From the NCBI GenBank assembly GCA_029204225.1, contig CM055110.1:48336921-48400920 (forward strand): a stretch of 64,000 bases of DNA, written 5' to 3'. Made by a program: the position numbers and the translations under genes. The stretch is from Diphasiastrum complanatum. Its lineage: Eukaryota > Streptophyta > Lycopodiopsida > Lycopodiales > Lycopodiaceae. Positions 22,816 through 33,900 of the stretch are shown here, in pieces (position 1 is the first letter of the stretch; every line of letters begins with the position of its first letter). Under the pieces are notes generated by a model, which worked only from the letters and a program-made list of their open reading frames with translations, was not told the origin of the DNA and did not search any database.

Positions 22816-25800
22816 TCCTCCAAATGGGTAAGATCTTCCTCTGAACCAACTACGTCACCTTCATGTAAACTTAATTTTAAACGACTTACATAAAACACAG
22901 GGTGAACTGTAGACTTGTTCTGAAGATCTAGTTCGGAAGCTAAAGAACCAATTTTCTTTATAATCTAAAATGGTCCACAATATCTGGTAGACAATTTATA
23001 ATGCTTTCCCGTACACAGAGTCTTAGAATCCTTAGGTATTCTAAGATATACCCAGTCATCAACTTTAAAATCTCTGGGAGACCTCTTAAGATCAACAGCA
23101 TAGTGCTTAGCTCTATCTTGAGCACTCCGGATACAATTACGGGCCACCTACGACATTTCATGCATATCATGCAAGAAATTCGCAACTTTTTAGATTGTAA
23201 CATACTTTGTCTCGACATTTACCGGAGATCTAGGTTGAAAACCGTACATCAGCATAAATGGACTATAACCAGTAGCAGAATATTTCCTACTGTTATAAGC
23301 AAACTCAATCAAATGAATGTAATCTTCCCACTTAGATTGTCTGTGAGACACATATGTCCTCAACATATCCTCCATAGTATGATTAGTTCTCTCAGTCTGA
23401 CCATCTGATTCAATATGATCAGAAGAAACTAAGCGAGGTTTCTAGCTTATAGAATACAGCTGACCAAAAGTGACTTGTAAATTTAGGATTTCTATCACCA
23501 ACTATATCACTTGGCAGTCCATAAAGCCTAAATAATCTTTCCACAAAGATCTGGGCTAAATCTGAAGCCTTAACAGTTGACTTGACTGGTATAAAAGTAG
23601 CTAACTTTGTCAACCTGTCCACCACAACCCAAATAGAATCATTTTGGCGTTGGGTCTTTGGAATTCCATTCACAAAATCCATAGATATACTTTCTCATCG
23701 TTTTTGAGGGATATCCAGGGGATGTAACAATCCTCCAATCTTCAAGCGTTCAGCTTTGGCTAACTGACAAGGTCTACATTTAATCACATAAGACTCGACA
23801 AATGACTTGAGTTTTGGCAATAAAACTCTCTTCTGACCAAGTCCAAAGTCCCGTGTAAACTCGAATGACCTGCACAGGGAACATCATGACACTCATAAAG
23901 AATCCTCTTATTTAACTCATCTGCTGGTACACAAATTTTTCCATTATGAAATAGTAAACCACCTCAAATAGAGAATTGTTCTGCTATCTTCTTATCTTTC
24001 CTAGAAACCTGAGACCCTGTGAGTAAATCTCTATTCCACTCTCATTTTTCCTGTCTCCACCATCTTTCAAATGGGACCAAAATGAGAATCCGATTCACAC
24101 CTCCCTCTCAGTGAAAGATATAGATCAGTGGAAATTTGGGTGAATGAAAGTTCATTTAGTTCACCAATTTGACTAAGCACATCCGCAACTTGGTTAGAGC
24201 TGTCCTTGACATATTGGATCTCATGATCAAATTTCTACATAAGCTCAGTCCATCAAGCTTTATGACCCCTCATATCGTTCAGATTACAAAAGTACTTTAG
24301 AGGCTGGTGATCTGTATACACTATAAACTGACTACCATAAAGATAATGTCTCTAAGTTTTAAGTGCATGTATCACAACAAATAACTCTTTCTGAGTTGTG
24401 TAACGCAATTGAGGCCCTATGAGTTTCTTGCTTTCGAACGCTATCGACCTATCCTCCTTTAAAAGAAGTGCCCCTATTGCCGAATCACTCACGTCAGTTC
24501 GCACAACGTAAGATATATCGTATTGATTCGCGATTTTTAAAAAAGGAGTTGAAGCAACCATTTGCTTGAGTTTCTCAAAGCATTGGTTCAATTCATTATT
24601 CCACTCAATAAGCGAACTAGGTTGACCTCTTTTATTCTTTTTATTAACTCTACCTTTAGTCAAATTATTTAAAGGTGCTGTCACTTTTGCATAATCTTCA
24701 ATTGACTTACAATAGAAAACTATAAAACCGAAAAAAGATTTAACTTCTCTAACCGTCTTCGGTATCGACCACTCAAGCATTGTCTTGACCTTACTCTCGT
24801 CAATCTCCAACCCACTACGTATACGAGTGATCTTATGACCGAGGTACAATAACTCATGCTTAAAGAACTCACATTTAGATTCCTTAGCATAAAGTTTCTC
24901 TCGTCTGAGAATATCTAAGACAGTCTTAAGATGACTCAAATGCTCCTTAAGTGTCCTACTGTAGATGAGATTGCCATCTAAGAATACAACCACACACTTC
25001 CCTAGATATGGACGAAAAAAATCGTTCATCATCTATTGGAACGTAGCTGGTGATTTTTCAACCCAAAAGGAAGCACGAGAAATTCATAATGACCGAATCT
25101 CGTCCGAAAACCAGTCTTTTGCACATCATTCAGATGAATTCTAATCTGATGATATCCGGTTCTAAGATCTATCTTTGTGAAGTATTTGGCTCCACCTAAT
25201 TGATCTACCAGATCATCCACAAGAGGCAAAGAATATTTATTTTTAATAGTTACCTTATTCAACCCCTTCTAGTCCACACACCTGAAGCCTCCATCTTTCT
25301 TTGATTTAAGAACATCATAATCACTTGAGCTGTGTCTTTCTTTCATTATGGGCAGAATTTCATGATGTGTCCAGGCTTACTACAATGGTAACACACATTG
25401 GTCCTTCTAGCCTTTTTTCGGGACAGATGTTTCTTTTGTCTAAACTTAGATGCAGCTTGATCCAGTTCGTCGAAATACTTGGATTTTTTATTTCCACGAG
25501 CTTTTTTTTCTTCTTCTGACTGGGTTCGGATGATCCAGATGGATTAGCCTATAATTGCTTCCTAGATGCCACCACTGTGGAATTGTATGCTTTTGCGACT
25601 CATACGACGTCATTGAAAGTTTGAAGCACATTACGCTTGCACTCATTCTGATAATATGCAGGCAGACCTAGGATAAACTGCCACAGTGCCAGTTTTGCAT
25701 CAAATGAAAGAACTTTATTCCATAAATCCATAAAATCTTGCAGGTACAAGTACAAACTCCAAGTACCCATTTTGCAATTAACAAATTCTTGATAGAAACT

Positions 25801-26216
25801 TGAGTCGTCTACAATCACAAACAACTTTCTAAACACTTCCATAAACTCATTCCATGTGGTAGGTTTTGATTGCAGATCACGCCACCACGACGAAACTTTT
25901 CCATGGAAGAACATAATAACACTCTCAATCTTTTTTCTTTAGGAATTTCATGTAGATTAAAATAACAGGTCCACTTGGTTAATCAATCATCTACAACTTC
26001 GGGTTTTTTCTCTTTCTTCTCCCCCAAAAAAAGTTCAGGCTGAAAGCCCAAATTCGGTGCAGATAAAGTTTTCACTTGATTCAACAGTACTCGATTTCTT
26101 AAGGTGTTCTTGTTGTTTATTTCATTAAGCACTTGGCTTAACGACTGGCAAATTTGCAGATAGGTAGGCACTGGTACCTGACCATCGAAAACTATTTTTG
26201 CATTGTCATTTGCCAT
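22816..26216 (-). pseudogene. Ty3/gypsy gag-pol, minus strand, protease deleted
   Basis: On the minus strand gag starts at 26216 (MANDNAKIVFDGQVPVPTYL) with the capsid segment MFFHGKVSSWWRDLQ near 25880. Near 25300-25370 a residual zinc-knuckle tail runs straight into RT (KKDGGFRCVD), so the protease region has been lost. RT continues with [20 protein letters not shown] and FLVLPFGL. Its active site reads VVVFLDGNLIYS, where functional copies have a second Asp after LD. RNase H (YTDHQPLKYF at 24300-24330) and integrase (MDFVNGIPKTQRQND at 23640-23682; a frame near 23190-23375 with SPFMLMYGFQPRSPVN) follow in several frames with stops. The C terminus abuts the plus gypsy 3' LTR, and no 3' LTR of its own was found. 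The copy is non-functional. Confidence 0.88.
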
Positions 26217-26765
26217 ATTGATTTCTTGACATGCAAAATTAGCTTAATTAGTCGAGATCCAATTATCAACTAATAAGTGAAAAGTTCAGAACCTCATAAC
26301 TGGCCGATATTACTCAGCAAGGTCTTTCACTCATTTAAGCAAAATTTCGCAAAATCAATATCAAACTAATTTAAACAATAATAACTTTCATGACCAAGTC
26401 TAAAAATTTACGAAGACCTAGAATTTTCGAAATCCGTCCGAAATGGACCAATTGTGAAAATCAATTAAAAGATCAAGTTAACAGATTCACAGGCACTGTC
26501 ACATTTCGAAACCCTGTAAATCCATTACATGCAAGCACTCAAAGTTCTAATTTTAGTCAAATATGGATTGTATAGCCCATTTCTAGTCCAAAAACCTCAA
26601 TTTTTGGTCCAAAATCACTATCTAATCATCCTTTTGACTATTCAAACATCATGCAATCATTAAATTCAATCATTAATGATTGTAAAATAGTAAGTACAAT
26701 CTGAAAAACGTACTACATCAGTACCTATGATCAATTCCAAGCAAAAACCATAAATTCTAGGTGAA

Positions 26766-27112
26766 AAATTCACTAAAACCATTAAAAATCCTATGATTTC
26801 CATCAAAATTCATGGACTAAATCCACAATTATGATCTTTAGGCTGAAAGTACACCAAGGATCTGAGAAGCCACCTACTTGAAAATGAATTCCACCACCTG
26901 GAAGAATAGGCAAAGAGACACACCAAAAGAACTACAAAATTCACTAAATCCATAAAAAATCCTATGATTTCCATCAAAATTCATGGAGCAAATCCACAAT
27001 TATGATCTTTAGGCTAAAAGTACACCAAGGATTTGAAAAGTCACCTACTTGAAAATGAATTCCACCACCCTAGAAGAATAAGCAAAGAGATACACCAAAA
27101 GAACTACAAAAT
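26766..27112. repeat. ~170-bp tandem duplication in gypsy leader
   Basis: Two adjacent copies offset by about 171 bases share CACTAAA...CCTATGATTTCCATC through CCAAAAGAACTACAAAATTC with a few differences. The duplication lies between the primer site (27151-27166) and gag of the minus-strand gypsy. Confidence 0.85.
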
Positions 27113-27150
27113 TCCAAGATCCTCAAGCCCCACCTTTTGGTTGATGGGAT

Positions 27151-27166
27151 CTAAGCTCTGATACCA
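27151..27166 (-). promoter_or_regulatory. tRNA-Met primer-binding site of minus gypsy
   Basis: The minus strand reads TGGTATCAGAGCTTAG, a perfect match to the complement of plant initiator tRNA-Met 3' ends (TGGTATCAGAGC). It would prime minus-strand DNA synthesis. It sits one base inside the 5' LTR end. Confidence 0.9.
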
Positions 27167-27167
27167 C

Positions 27168-27789
27168 TATAACAATCACCAAGTGAAGATCTTCAAGAAT
27201 CTTGTCACATGCAAACCAAAAGGACACCTATGGAGCATAAACCACCCAACCAACATGAAGAGGCTAGTCAATACCCTAATCCTTCACCCCCAAGCCACAA
27301 TGAATGAATACAAGAGAGGAGAGGAGACCTGGCTCAAGAATCTAAAATTCTAATAGGGAGATGGGGGAGTTTCCATGGAATGTATTCTCTCCAAGAGGAG
27401 AGAATATTTTCCTTAGGGTCCCCATGCAACCTATATTAAGCTATTGACCTCCTATTCTTGCATTAAAGCAGTCCTCACCATGCAAGTGCTCCTATGTCCA
27501 ATTATAGGTCTAGGCCCTCATATGATTATTAATTACTTGATACGACCACGCCCGGAATGACATAGCATAACTAATAACCACACACAACTGGAGTGACCGG
27601 CTATCCACGTCAGGAATTATTCCGATTCTCTTGTACACGACATGGACATAACACATGGATAAATGAACGACGTATAATAAAATAATAGTAGGGGGGCAAA
27701 CGCGCCCAAGCAGGTGCCAAAATTTTGCTTTGAGCTCCTTCGAAAGGCTAAACTTGTCCATCAATCTTATTGTTGAGCAATTACCAACA
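27168..27789 (-). repeat. 5' LTR of minus-strand gypsy
   Basis: On the minus strand the LTR starts TGTTGGTAATTGC at 27789 and ends ...GATTGTTATA at 27168, about 622 bp, directly before the primer-binding site. A TATA-like AATATAGG lies near 27430. The 3' end is TA rather than the usual CA, consistent with one transition. The start is inferred from the TG dinucleotide and is less certain than the end. Confidence 0.65.
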
Positions 27790-28172
27790 GAATATAACCT
27801 AAATTTTGATGTATTTGTTCGAACCTAAATCTTGATGTATTGGCCAAGAACTACATGATTACGGTTGTATACTTTATAGTTGTACAAATTCAAATGCAAC
27901 AACCATATACTTGACTCTTTTCTTTTGAATTCAAATAAAACTTTTACATTGTACATCCATCCCATTAATATCTACGTACTCTTAATAATTAAAAACTAGA
28001 CTTTGACAAACACCTTTTTTGCATAAAGTTATAAAATTGCTTTAAATGTAGGTGTTTGATTTCAGTACAAGAAAGTTCTCATCAATTACAAATTTCATCC
28101 TTGTGGATCAAGTTTTGCCCCTTCCAAACCCATTCATAGCATTAACACATTCTTGTAGAAAGTAATAATCAC
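27790..28172. other. Intron of the cyclic-nucleotide-binding gene
   Basis: AT-rich sequence between the donor at 28172 and the gypsy 5' LTR. No exon was recognised in it, including the short exon that reading phase requires. Confidence 0.45.
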
Positions 28173-28262
28173 CTCCAAGAGATAAAATATGTTTCCAGGA
28201 TCACCCTGTTTAATAATTATGTCACCAAGGTTGAACTTGATCTCTTGCACAGAATCTATAAC
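28173..28262 (-). CDS. Exon of PKA regulatory-subunit-like protein (start of cyclic-nucleotide-binding barrel)
   Basis: The minus strand has an acceptor (TTTGCAACCAG) followed by 90 open bases and a donor (GAG|GTGATT). The 30 residues include IKFNLGDIIIKQGDPGNIFY. This is the first beta strands of a cyclic-nucleotide-binding domain with the conserved 'IIxQGDxGxxFY' pattern of PKA-R and PKG proteins. It joins the preceding exon (28564-28659) in phase 0 without loss of residues across a 301-bp intron. It ends in phase 0, whereas the next recognised exon (5135-5282) begins with one extra base. The following intron is about 22.9 kb, or is split by an unseen short exon. No stops or frameshifts are present. 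Confidence 0.82.
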
Positions 28263-28563
28263 CTGGTTGCAAATATAAGTGACTTAGTCATACCTACTAC
28301 AAGATGTCCATCATCCAAAATTTTACACCATATTCTCCTTGTTCAGTTCAGTTTCCCCACCAAAATATATCTACTTTAATAGCCTTTACACTTACATCTT
28401 CGATTCAAAAGTATATACATTATAAAATAAGGAATTTTGGCATCCTATATTTTGCAATATAGCCAATGACTGTCTTGAATTTACCTTTTGATGAATTGAT
28501 CAACCTCTATTGGATAATAACAATCATAAAATCAAAACAAGGACGTAGATTTAATTTCCATAC

Positions 28564-28659
28564 GATTTTTGTTTGCTCCTTATCAAGAAACTTGAACAAA
28601 TAGTTCTTTGCCAGGGCATGCTCAAGGCGTTCTCTTGCTTCAAAATTCTTCTCAATAAC
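28564..28659 (-). CDS. Exon of PKA regulatory-subunit-like protein (helix before the barrel)
   Basis: The minus strand has an acceptor (CTTGAATAG) followed by 96 open bases and a donor (ATC|GTATGG). The 32 residues include ARERLEHALAKNYLFKFLDK. This is the amphipathic N-terminal helical segment that precedes cyclic-nucleotide-binding domains ('L..AL.KN.LF..LD.EQ'). Both splice phases are 0, so it reads straight into the 28173-28262 exon. Upstream exons were not found before the copia insertion at 29.5 kb, so the N terminus lies farther upstream or outside the window. Identity rests on family pattern recognition and on the agreement of three separate exons on one strand in the right order. Confidence 0.8.
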
Positions 28660-29459
28660 CTATTCAAGATTAATAAGTTGTTAATCTTCTTTGCTCAGTC
28701 GATTATATATAGCACTTAAAACCCATGACCAAAATGTAATTTTTATAGTTTGCATGGTATACAATAATCAAAAACTTAGGAACTCCAAAAAAAACAAACT
28801 AATAAAAAACAAATGTCAGTTTCAACGTCTTGCATATTGAAGATACTACTACAACATATTGATGATGCATGGAAAACCAATTACTTCATTGTAAAAGTAT
28901 AGATACAAAACTTAAGCTACAACATCAAAAACACATTCTATAATGACTCAGAAACCCTTGGTAACTTGTACACCATTCAAAATTCTTTGTTGCATGTAGT
29001 CAATTTTTCATCAAAGCACCTTTTTCAAAATCCAACTAGATTGGCAATTTTTACAATGCAAGGAACATCATAGATCATTTTTTATATGAAGAAAACTGTA
29101 ATGGAAAATCATACCCATAAAAGTTGTGGGGGAATATTGTCCAATACAAAGAAATATGAAGCCAATTGTATAGCCAAGAAATGCCAATCAATAGAAGCTG
29201 GCTCCAAATATATTAAGATGTAATTATGTACACAAATATGCCATCATGTAAGAACGATTGACCATAAAAGTTAAAGCACATAGCATCCTCCAAATAGAAT
29301 ATTAAAAATAGTTGATCCCTTACTAGGAAGAGCAAATGCAACTCTCGCAAAGGATTTGAATAATCCAAAAAATTGACTAATGGGATTAGTAGGCTACTTT
29401 ATTTACACCATACTAGAGGACCCTGATGGAAATTTCCAAGAAGCTACTCGATTAAGGCT
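28660..29459. other. No gene recognised
   Basis: AT-rich sequence upstream of the helical exon of the cyclic-nucleotide-binding gene. No exon or terminal repeat was recognised. Confidence 0.4.
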
Positions 29460-30053
29460 TGTTGAATTATTCTCCTTCTTACTAATTGTCTAATCGGTTT
29501 TAATTCTCATCCATTGTTTATCTAGTTCTGCAGATTTTCCCGTGTTCTTTTACAGTATGTAGATTTAGAAATGTTTTTTACACAGTCTGCAGAAATACAT
29601 AGTTTGACTACAGTGTCGCATTTTCATTTTCTCTCACTTCGGTTTGTCGCCTATCAGGATTTGCGAGCAAATATGCAGAGTCGCATTTTTTGCTTTTTTC
29701 AAAGTGTCTCAAATGTTAAGGAAATGACTCTGGCAAAGTGTGGGACAACCCTTAAAGAGATTTTAAAGCATTATCGGGTTTTTCAAAAAATGCCAACACT
29801 GTCGCCTTTTTCTGATAGTGTCGCCTGTGGCTGTTTTAGTTCATTTCTACAGAAGTGAGAGTTTGGTTCATTTATGCAGACAGACTGCTTATGACCACTT
29901 TCCATTGCTTATCAGCAATCAATGACAAGGAACCGGATGGATGCCAGCGGACACCAGCCAACTGGCAATTTCAATTGACGACCTAAATTCTTAGTATGAA
30001 TAGTTGTTCATATTCATACAGTTTTCAAGTTATTATCAAACGAAACATTTGAA

Positions 30054-30138
<85 letters not shown>

Positions 30139-30701
30139 CCTATGAGCTTGAACACTCCTGAGCATTCTAGCTTACTTTTTAGAGTTGTTTTAGAGATTGC
30201 TATTGCGCTACTGCTTATCAGCATTGCGCTTAATTCATACTTTCATTTTTAGCCGCTCAGAGATAGCATAGAGTATGCGGCTTTGATCCACAACTTATTG
30301 TACTCATTTATTTCTGTTTCGTTTTCATACTGAATCAATACTATCTTTTATTGCATTCAGCTTCATCTCAGAATGTATGTGTTCTTTGTAGTTATTCGTG
30401 ACTAATTATTTGTCTTGTGATTAGCGAATGATTTGCAACAAATTATTTGTCTGATAATTCAATGCGTTATTGTTTGGGTACGTAATCATTGTAGTACTGA
30501 TGATTTCAAAGTTAGTTACTATAAAATCGAACATGATTTTTATCACTATTATTTTCAAAATCGATAGGCGTAGTCATGCATAGAGAAAGAGGAAGATCGT
30601 TTATTCTGCCATGTACGAAAAGTTTTCTTTCTAGACACTCAAATATTTTTCATTCATTTCTTTTCGAGTTCGACCTATCTTCTGCACACCTCTTTTCGAC
30701 A
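29460..30701 (+). repeat. Putative 5' LTR of truncated copia element
   Basis: The 3' end is fixed by the primer site that follows (...CTTTTCGACA at 30701). The 5' end is a tentative TGTTGAATTATTC at 29460, giving 1242 bp. The LTR contains an 80-bp (CT)n tract. No second copy exists in the window to confirm the boundaries. Confidence 0.45.
30056..30135 (+). repeat. (CT)40 microsatellite
   Basis: Uninterrupted CT dinucleotides, inside the putative copia 5' LTR. Confidence 0.97.
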
Positions 30702-30713
30702 TAGTATCAGAGC
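30702..30713 (+). promoter_or_regulatory. tRNA-Met primer-binding site of truncated copia
   Basis: TAGTATCAGAGC matches TGGTATCAGAGC with one G-to-A change. It lies immediately after the LTR end and 147 bases before gag. Confidence 0.8.
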
Positions 30714-30860
30714 GAAATCTCTAATACTTGATATCTTTCATGATATCAAATTGATATTATACTCTTCAGTTCTTTTCAACCTTTCCGTATTAGAAAATTG
30801 ACTATTGTTGGCATTACTGCATCTTAGCGTCATCGATATAATCGACAGACTAAGTTCCAA

Positions 30861-32470
30861 ATGGATTCTCAAAGTAAAGCTGGTCTTATCGTAGACAAGC
30901 TGAATGGATCCAATTATCATTTGTGGAAATTTAAGATGAAGACCTTGCTAATTGCTAGCGAATTATGGGATGTTGTTACAGGTATAGAAGTAAAACCTAA
31001 AGATGACGAATCAAAGTAGAAATCGAAGGACGATAAAGCTTTTGCGCTTATTATCCTCAATATATCATATATACATATTGGACACATAGTTGAAGCTAAA
31101 ACGTCAAGAGACGTTTGGGACATCCTGAACTCACTATATGACCTGAGGGACGTAACTACTAAGTTACATCTACGAAGGAAATTCTTCACATTCAAGATGT
31201 CTACTGGTAATTCTCTTCAGAATCACATTAACCAGTTTAAGAATCTCTTGCAACAGATGGCCGCTGTCGGATCAGGCATAGACGATCAAGACGCAATTAT
31301 GACATTGCTTTCAAGCTTGCCCTCTACATATGAGAACTAGGTGATGATCATCTCGACACACTCAGATTTAATTCTTACTAGAGTTATCACTATGTTGCTG
31401 CAAGAAGACAATAGAAGAAGTCAAGACACTTTGTCTACTTCCTCCTCTCAGGCTCTATATGTCAATAAAGGCTCTAAGCGACAGAAGCAGAAAAGCTCCA
31501 AGAAGGCTGCAATGAATCAGAAACAAACTCAAAGTCAAGCACAATCATTAGATCCACAATCGAAGAAGAAGATGTTTTGCAGGTATTGCAAGTGCAATAA
31601 CCATGAGATGAAGGATTGTTGAATTCTCCAAGCAAAGAATGCAGCCAAACAAACTGATCAACAAGCAAACATAGTTTCATCATCTCCCCAAGTCGCAGTG
31701 GACGAAGGCGCATTCATGGTCAAAAATCAAAGCGCATTTTTGGATGATTCATGGTTTCTGGATTCTGGAGCAACTCAACACATGACCAATCAACGTGAGA
31801 TCTTCAACTCCTACACGTCTTACAGCACGAAGAAATTTGTTCATCTTGGTGACAATAGTACTCACACTATTGAAGGTGAAGGTACTGTAAGATTGCGATT
31901 TCAACATGATCAATTCAAATTACTATCAAAGGTCTTATATGTTCCTAAACTCTCTACAAACCTGTTATCAGTAAGTAGAATTACAGATTTAGGTCATAAG
32001 GTAGAATTCGAATTTGATCAATGCAAAATTATTGATAGGAGTAATAAGATCCTTGCACTCGGCAAGAGGTAGGGTTACTTATATGGATTGGCACATTGTT
32101 ATTCTGAATCTAGTCAAGCCTTGAAAACCTCTGTTTCAATCAATAAAGCATTATTATGACATCATCGCTTAGGACACTTGAATTATGCATATGTTTTGAA
32201 CATGTCTAGACAATCCATGGTTCTTGATCTCGACTATCCTTCTGGTAAGGTCGATCTCCCTGTCTGTCATAGCTGCATCTTTGGAAAGCAGGCTAGATCA
32301 AACCATATGCATGCAGCAAAAGGTTTGTTAGATGTTGTTTGTATAGATATATGTGGACCTATGCAAACTCCTTCATTGTTAGATGCAAAGTTATTACCTT
32401 TATTGATGAATTCTCCAGAAGAACAGTTGTTTATTTCATTAAACAAAAATTAGAGGCTTTCATCAAATTC
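30861..32470 (+). pseudogene. Ty1/copia gag, protease and pre-integrase fragment with five in-frame stops
   Basis: One register runs from ATG 30861 (MDSQSKAGLIVDKLNGSNYH) to about 32450. Domains in order are the copia-type gag (LNGSNYHLWKFKMKTLL), a CCHC zinc knuckle CRYCKCNNHEMKDC (31579-31620), a protease WFLDSGATQHMT with intact DSG (31755-31790), and a GAG-pre-integrase HHRLGHLN...CHSCIFGKQARS (32160-32300). It then stops before the integrase core. Stops lie at 31017-31019, 31338-31340, 31620-31622, 32070-32072 and 32157-32159. Two of them replace a conserved Trp (TGG to TGA). The absence of frameshifts suggests decay mainly by transitions. The element is truncated at about 32470. Confidence 0.88.
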
Positions 32471-33900
32471 AGACAATTCACCACAATCGACACTTGCCAC
32501 TTGGCAGTACCCTGACACATAGGCAAGAGAGTAGGCTCACATGTGTTTGGACCAAGTGTGCTAATAAGCATGTGACACATGTCATGTTTGACCATCAACC
32601 CTGACATGTGTCACTCATTCACTGGACCAAGTGTCCTAGTGAGAATATTGTCCCGTTGAGTAGTTAGTTCTCCTACTTTTTAGTAGGTCAGTCCAACCAC
32701 TCCTAATTTATGACCCAGTACCCTACACCAAAGCTCAACATGCGACTTAGAGGTTCAGAAGCTCTAATAATAATTTTATTTACATTTCTTTTACAAAGGT
32801 CACCACAAGCCGGTGATTTAGCCATTTTGTATTTTTCAAAAAGTACATCTATGCATAAAACTATAAACGAGGCTTGACCTTACAAGTTACCATTTAGAAA
32901 ATAGTACTTACTACTAACTTCTAACCAGTAACTACATAAAAATTATTGCTTAGTACTTGGCACTTGGCACTTGCTAGTAGCTACTAACTACTTAGTGCTA
33001 AGTGCTCAAAGCTCAATGCGCATCACTCAAGGCTAGATTAAGTTTCCTTAGGATTCCAAGATCCATGTTCAAGTCAATATAGATTGTTTTTAGGAGTGTT
33101 GAAATTGAAAAATAATCCATCTTGACTTTAGGCTTGCTACAAACATTGTACCATGCAAGTAGTTGTTCCATAAATGCAAATGCCAAGTTTGTCCTAGATA
33201 GCACTCGAGCTATATGAATTTGTCATATCTCATTTGATGATTACAACTTGCATATAGATTGTAGACTTAGAAATAGCAAAAATATGCTTGTAAAAACTCG
33301 TGGCATTTCACATGCATTAATTGTAAGTGATCCATAGTGACATGCAAGGCATGCACAAAGTGAAATGGACACATGCATGATGATTTGTACAATTCTAGTT
33401 AGAACTAGGACACTTGGAAAAAGTAGGTAAAGATACATGCATGAGATGTGACAAATGTCACTTAGACTCTAGTTTTCACTTTAGATGTCATTAAAAGGTG
33501 GATGAATGTGGTTCTACCTCGAGCTACCTCAAACTCCATAAATATGTGTAGCCATTCTCATATTTGATGATGAAGAACCAAAGCTTTGTAGCTATCTCAT
33601 GCCATTTTAGATCCACATCATTTTTGCTTGATATCTCTCTATCTTTCTCTCTCTAACTCGTGTTGAGGCTAATGCTAATACACTAATTTCTTGTACTTTT
33701 ACTCATTTATGATTCATTGCTATCATTCTTTGATGCTTAGCATGCTAGATTGTGGTTAAGCCATAACTTCTGTACTAGATCTTGCTATTCAATCTAGAAT
33801 TAGGTTATTGTGCTAATCATAAAGCTTAATTAGATCCATCATACTTGTGGATCATCCCCACACATGTGAATTCTGAAAATTTTGTCATCAGCAAGCTTGG
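32471..33900. other. Unassigned sequence between copia and gypsy fragments
   Basis: No coding homology was recognised. It holds short local repeats such as TGACACATGT/ACATGTGTCA near 32570-32610 and a CTTGGCACTTGGCACTTGC run near 32960. It may contain LTR or leader of the gypsy element that becomes readable at 33901, but no boundary was found. Confidence 0.35.
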
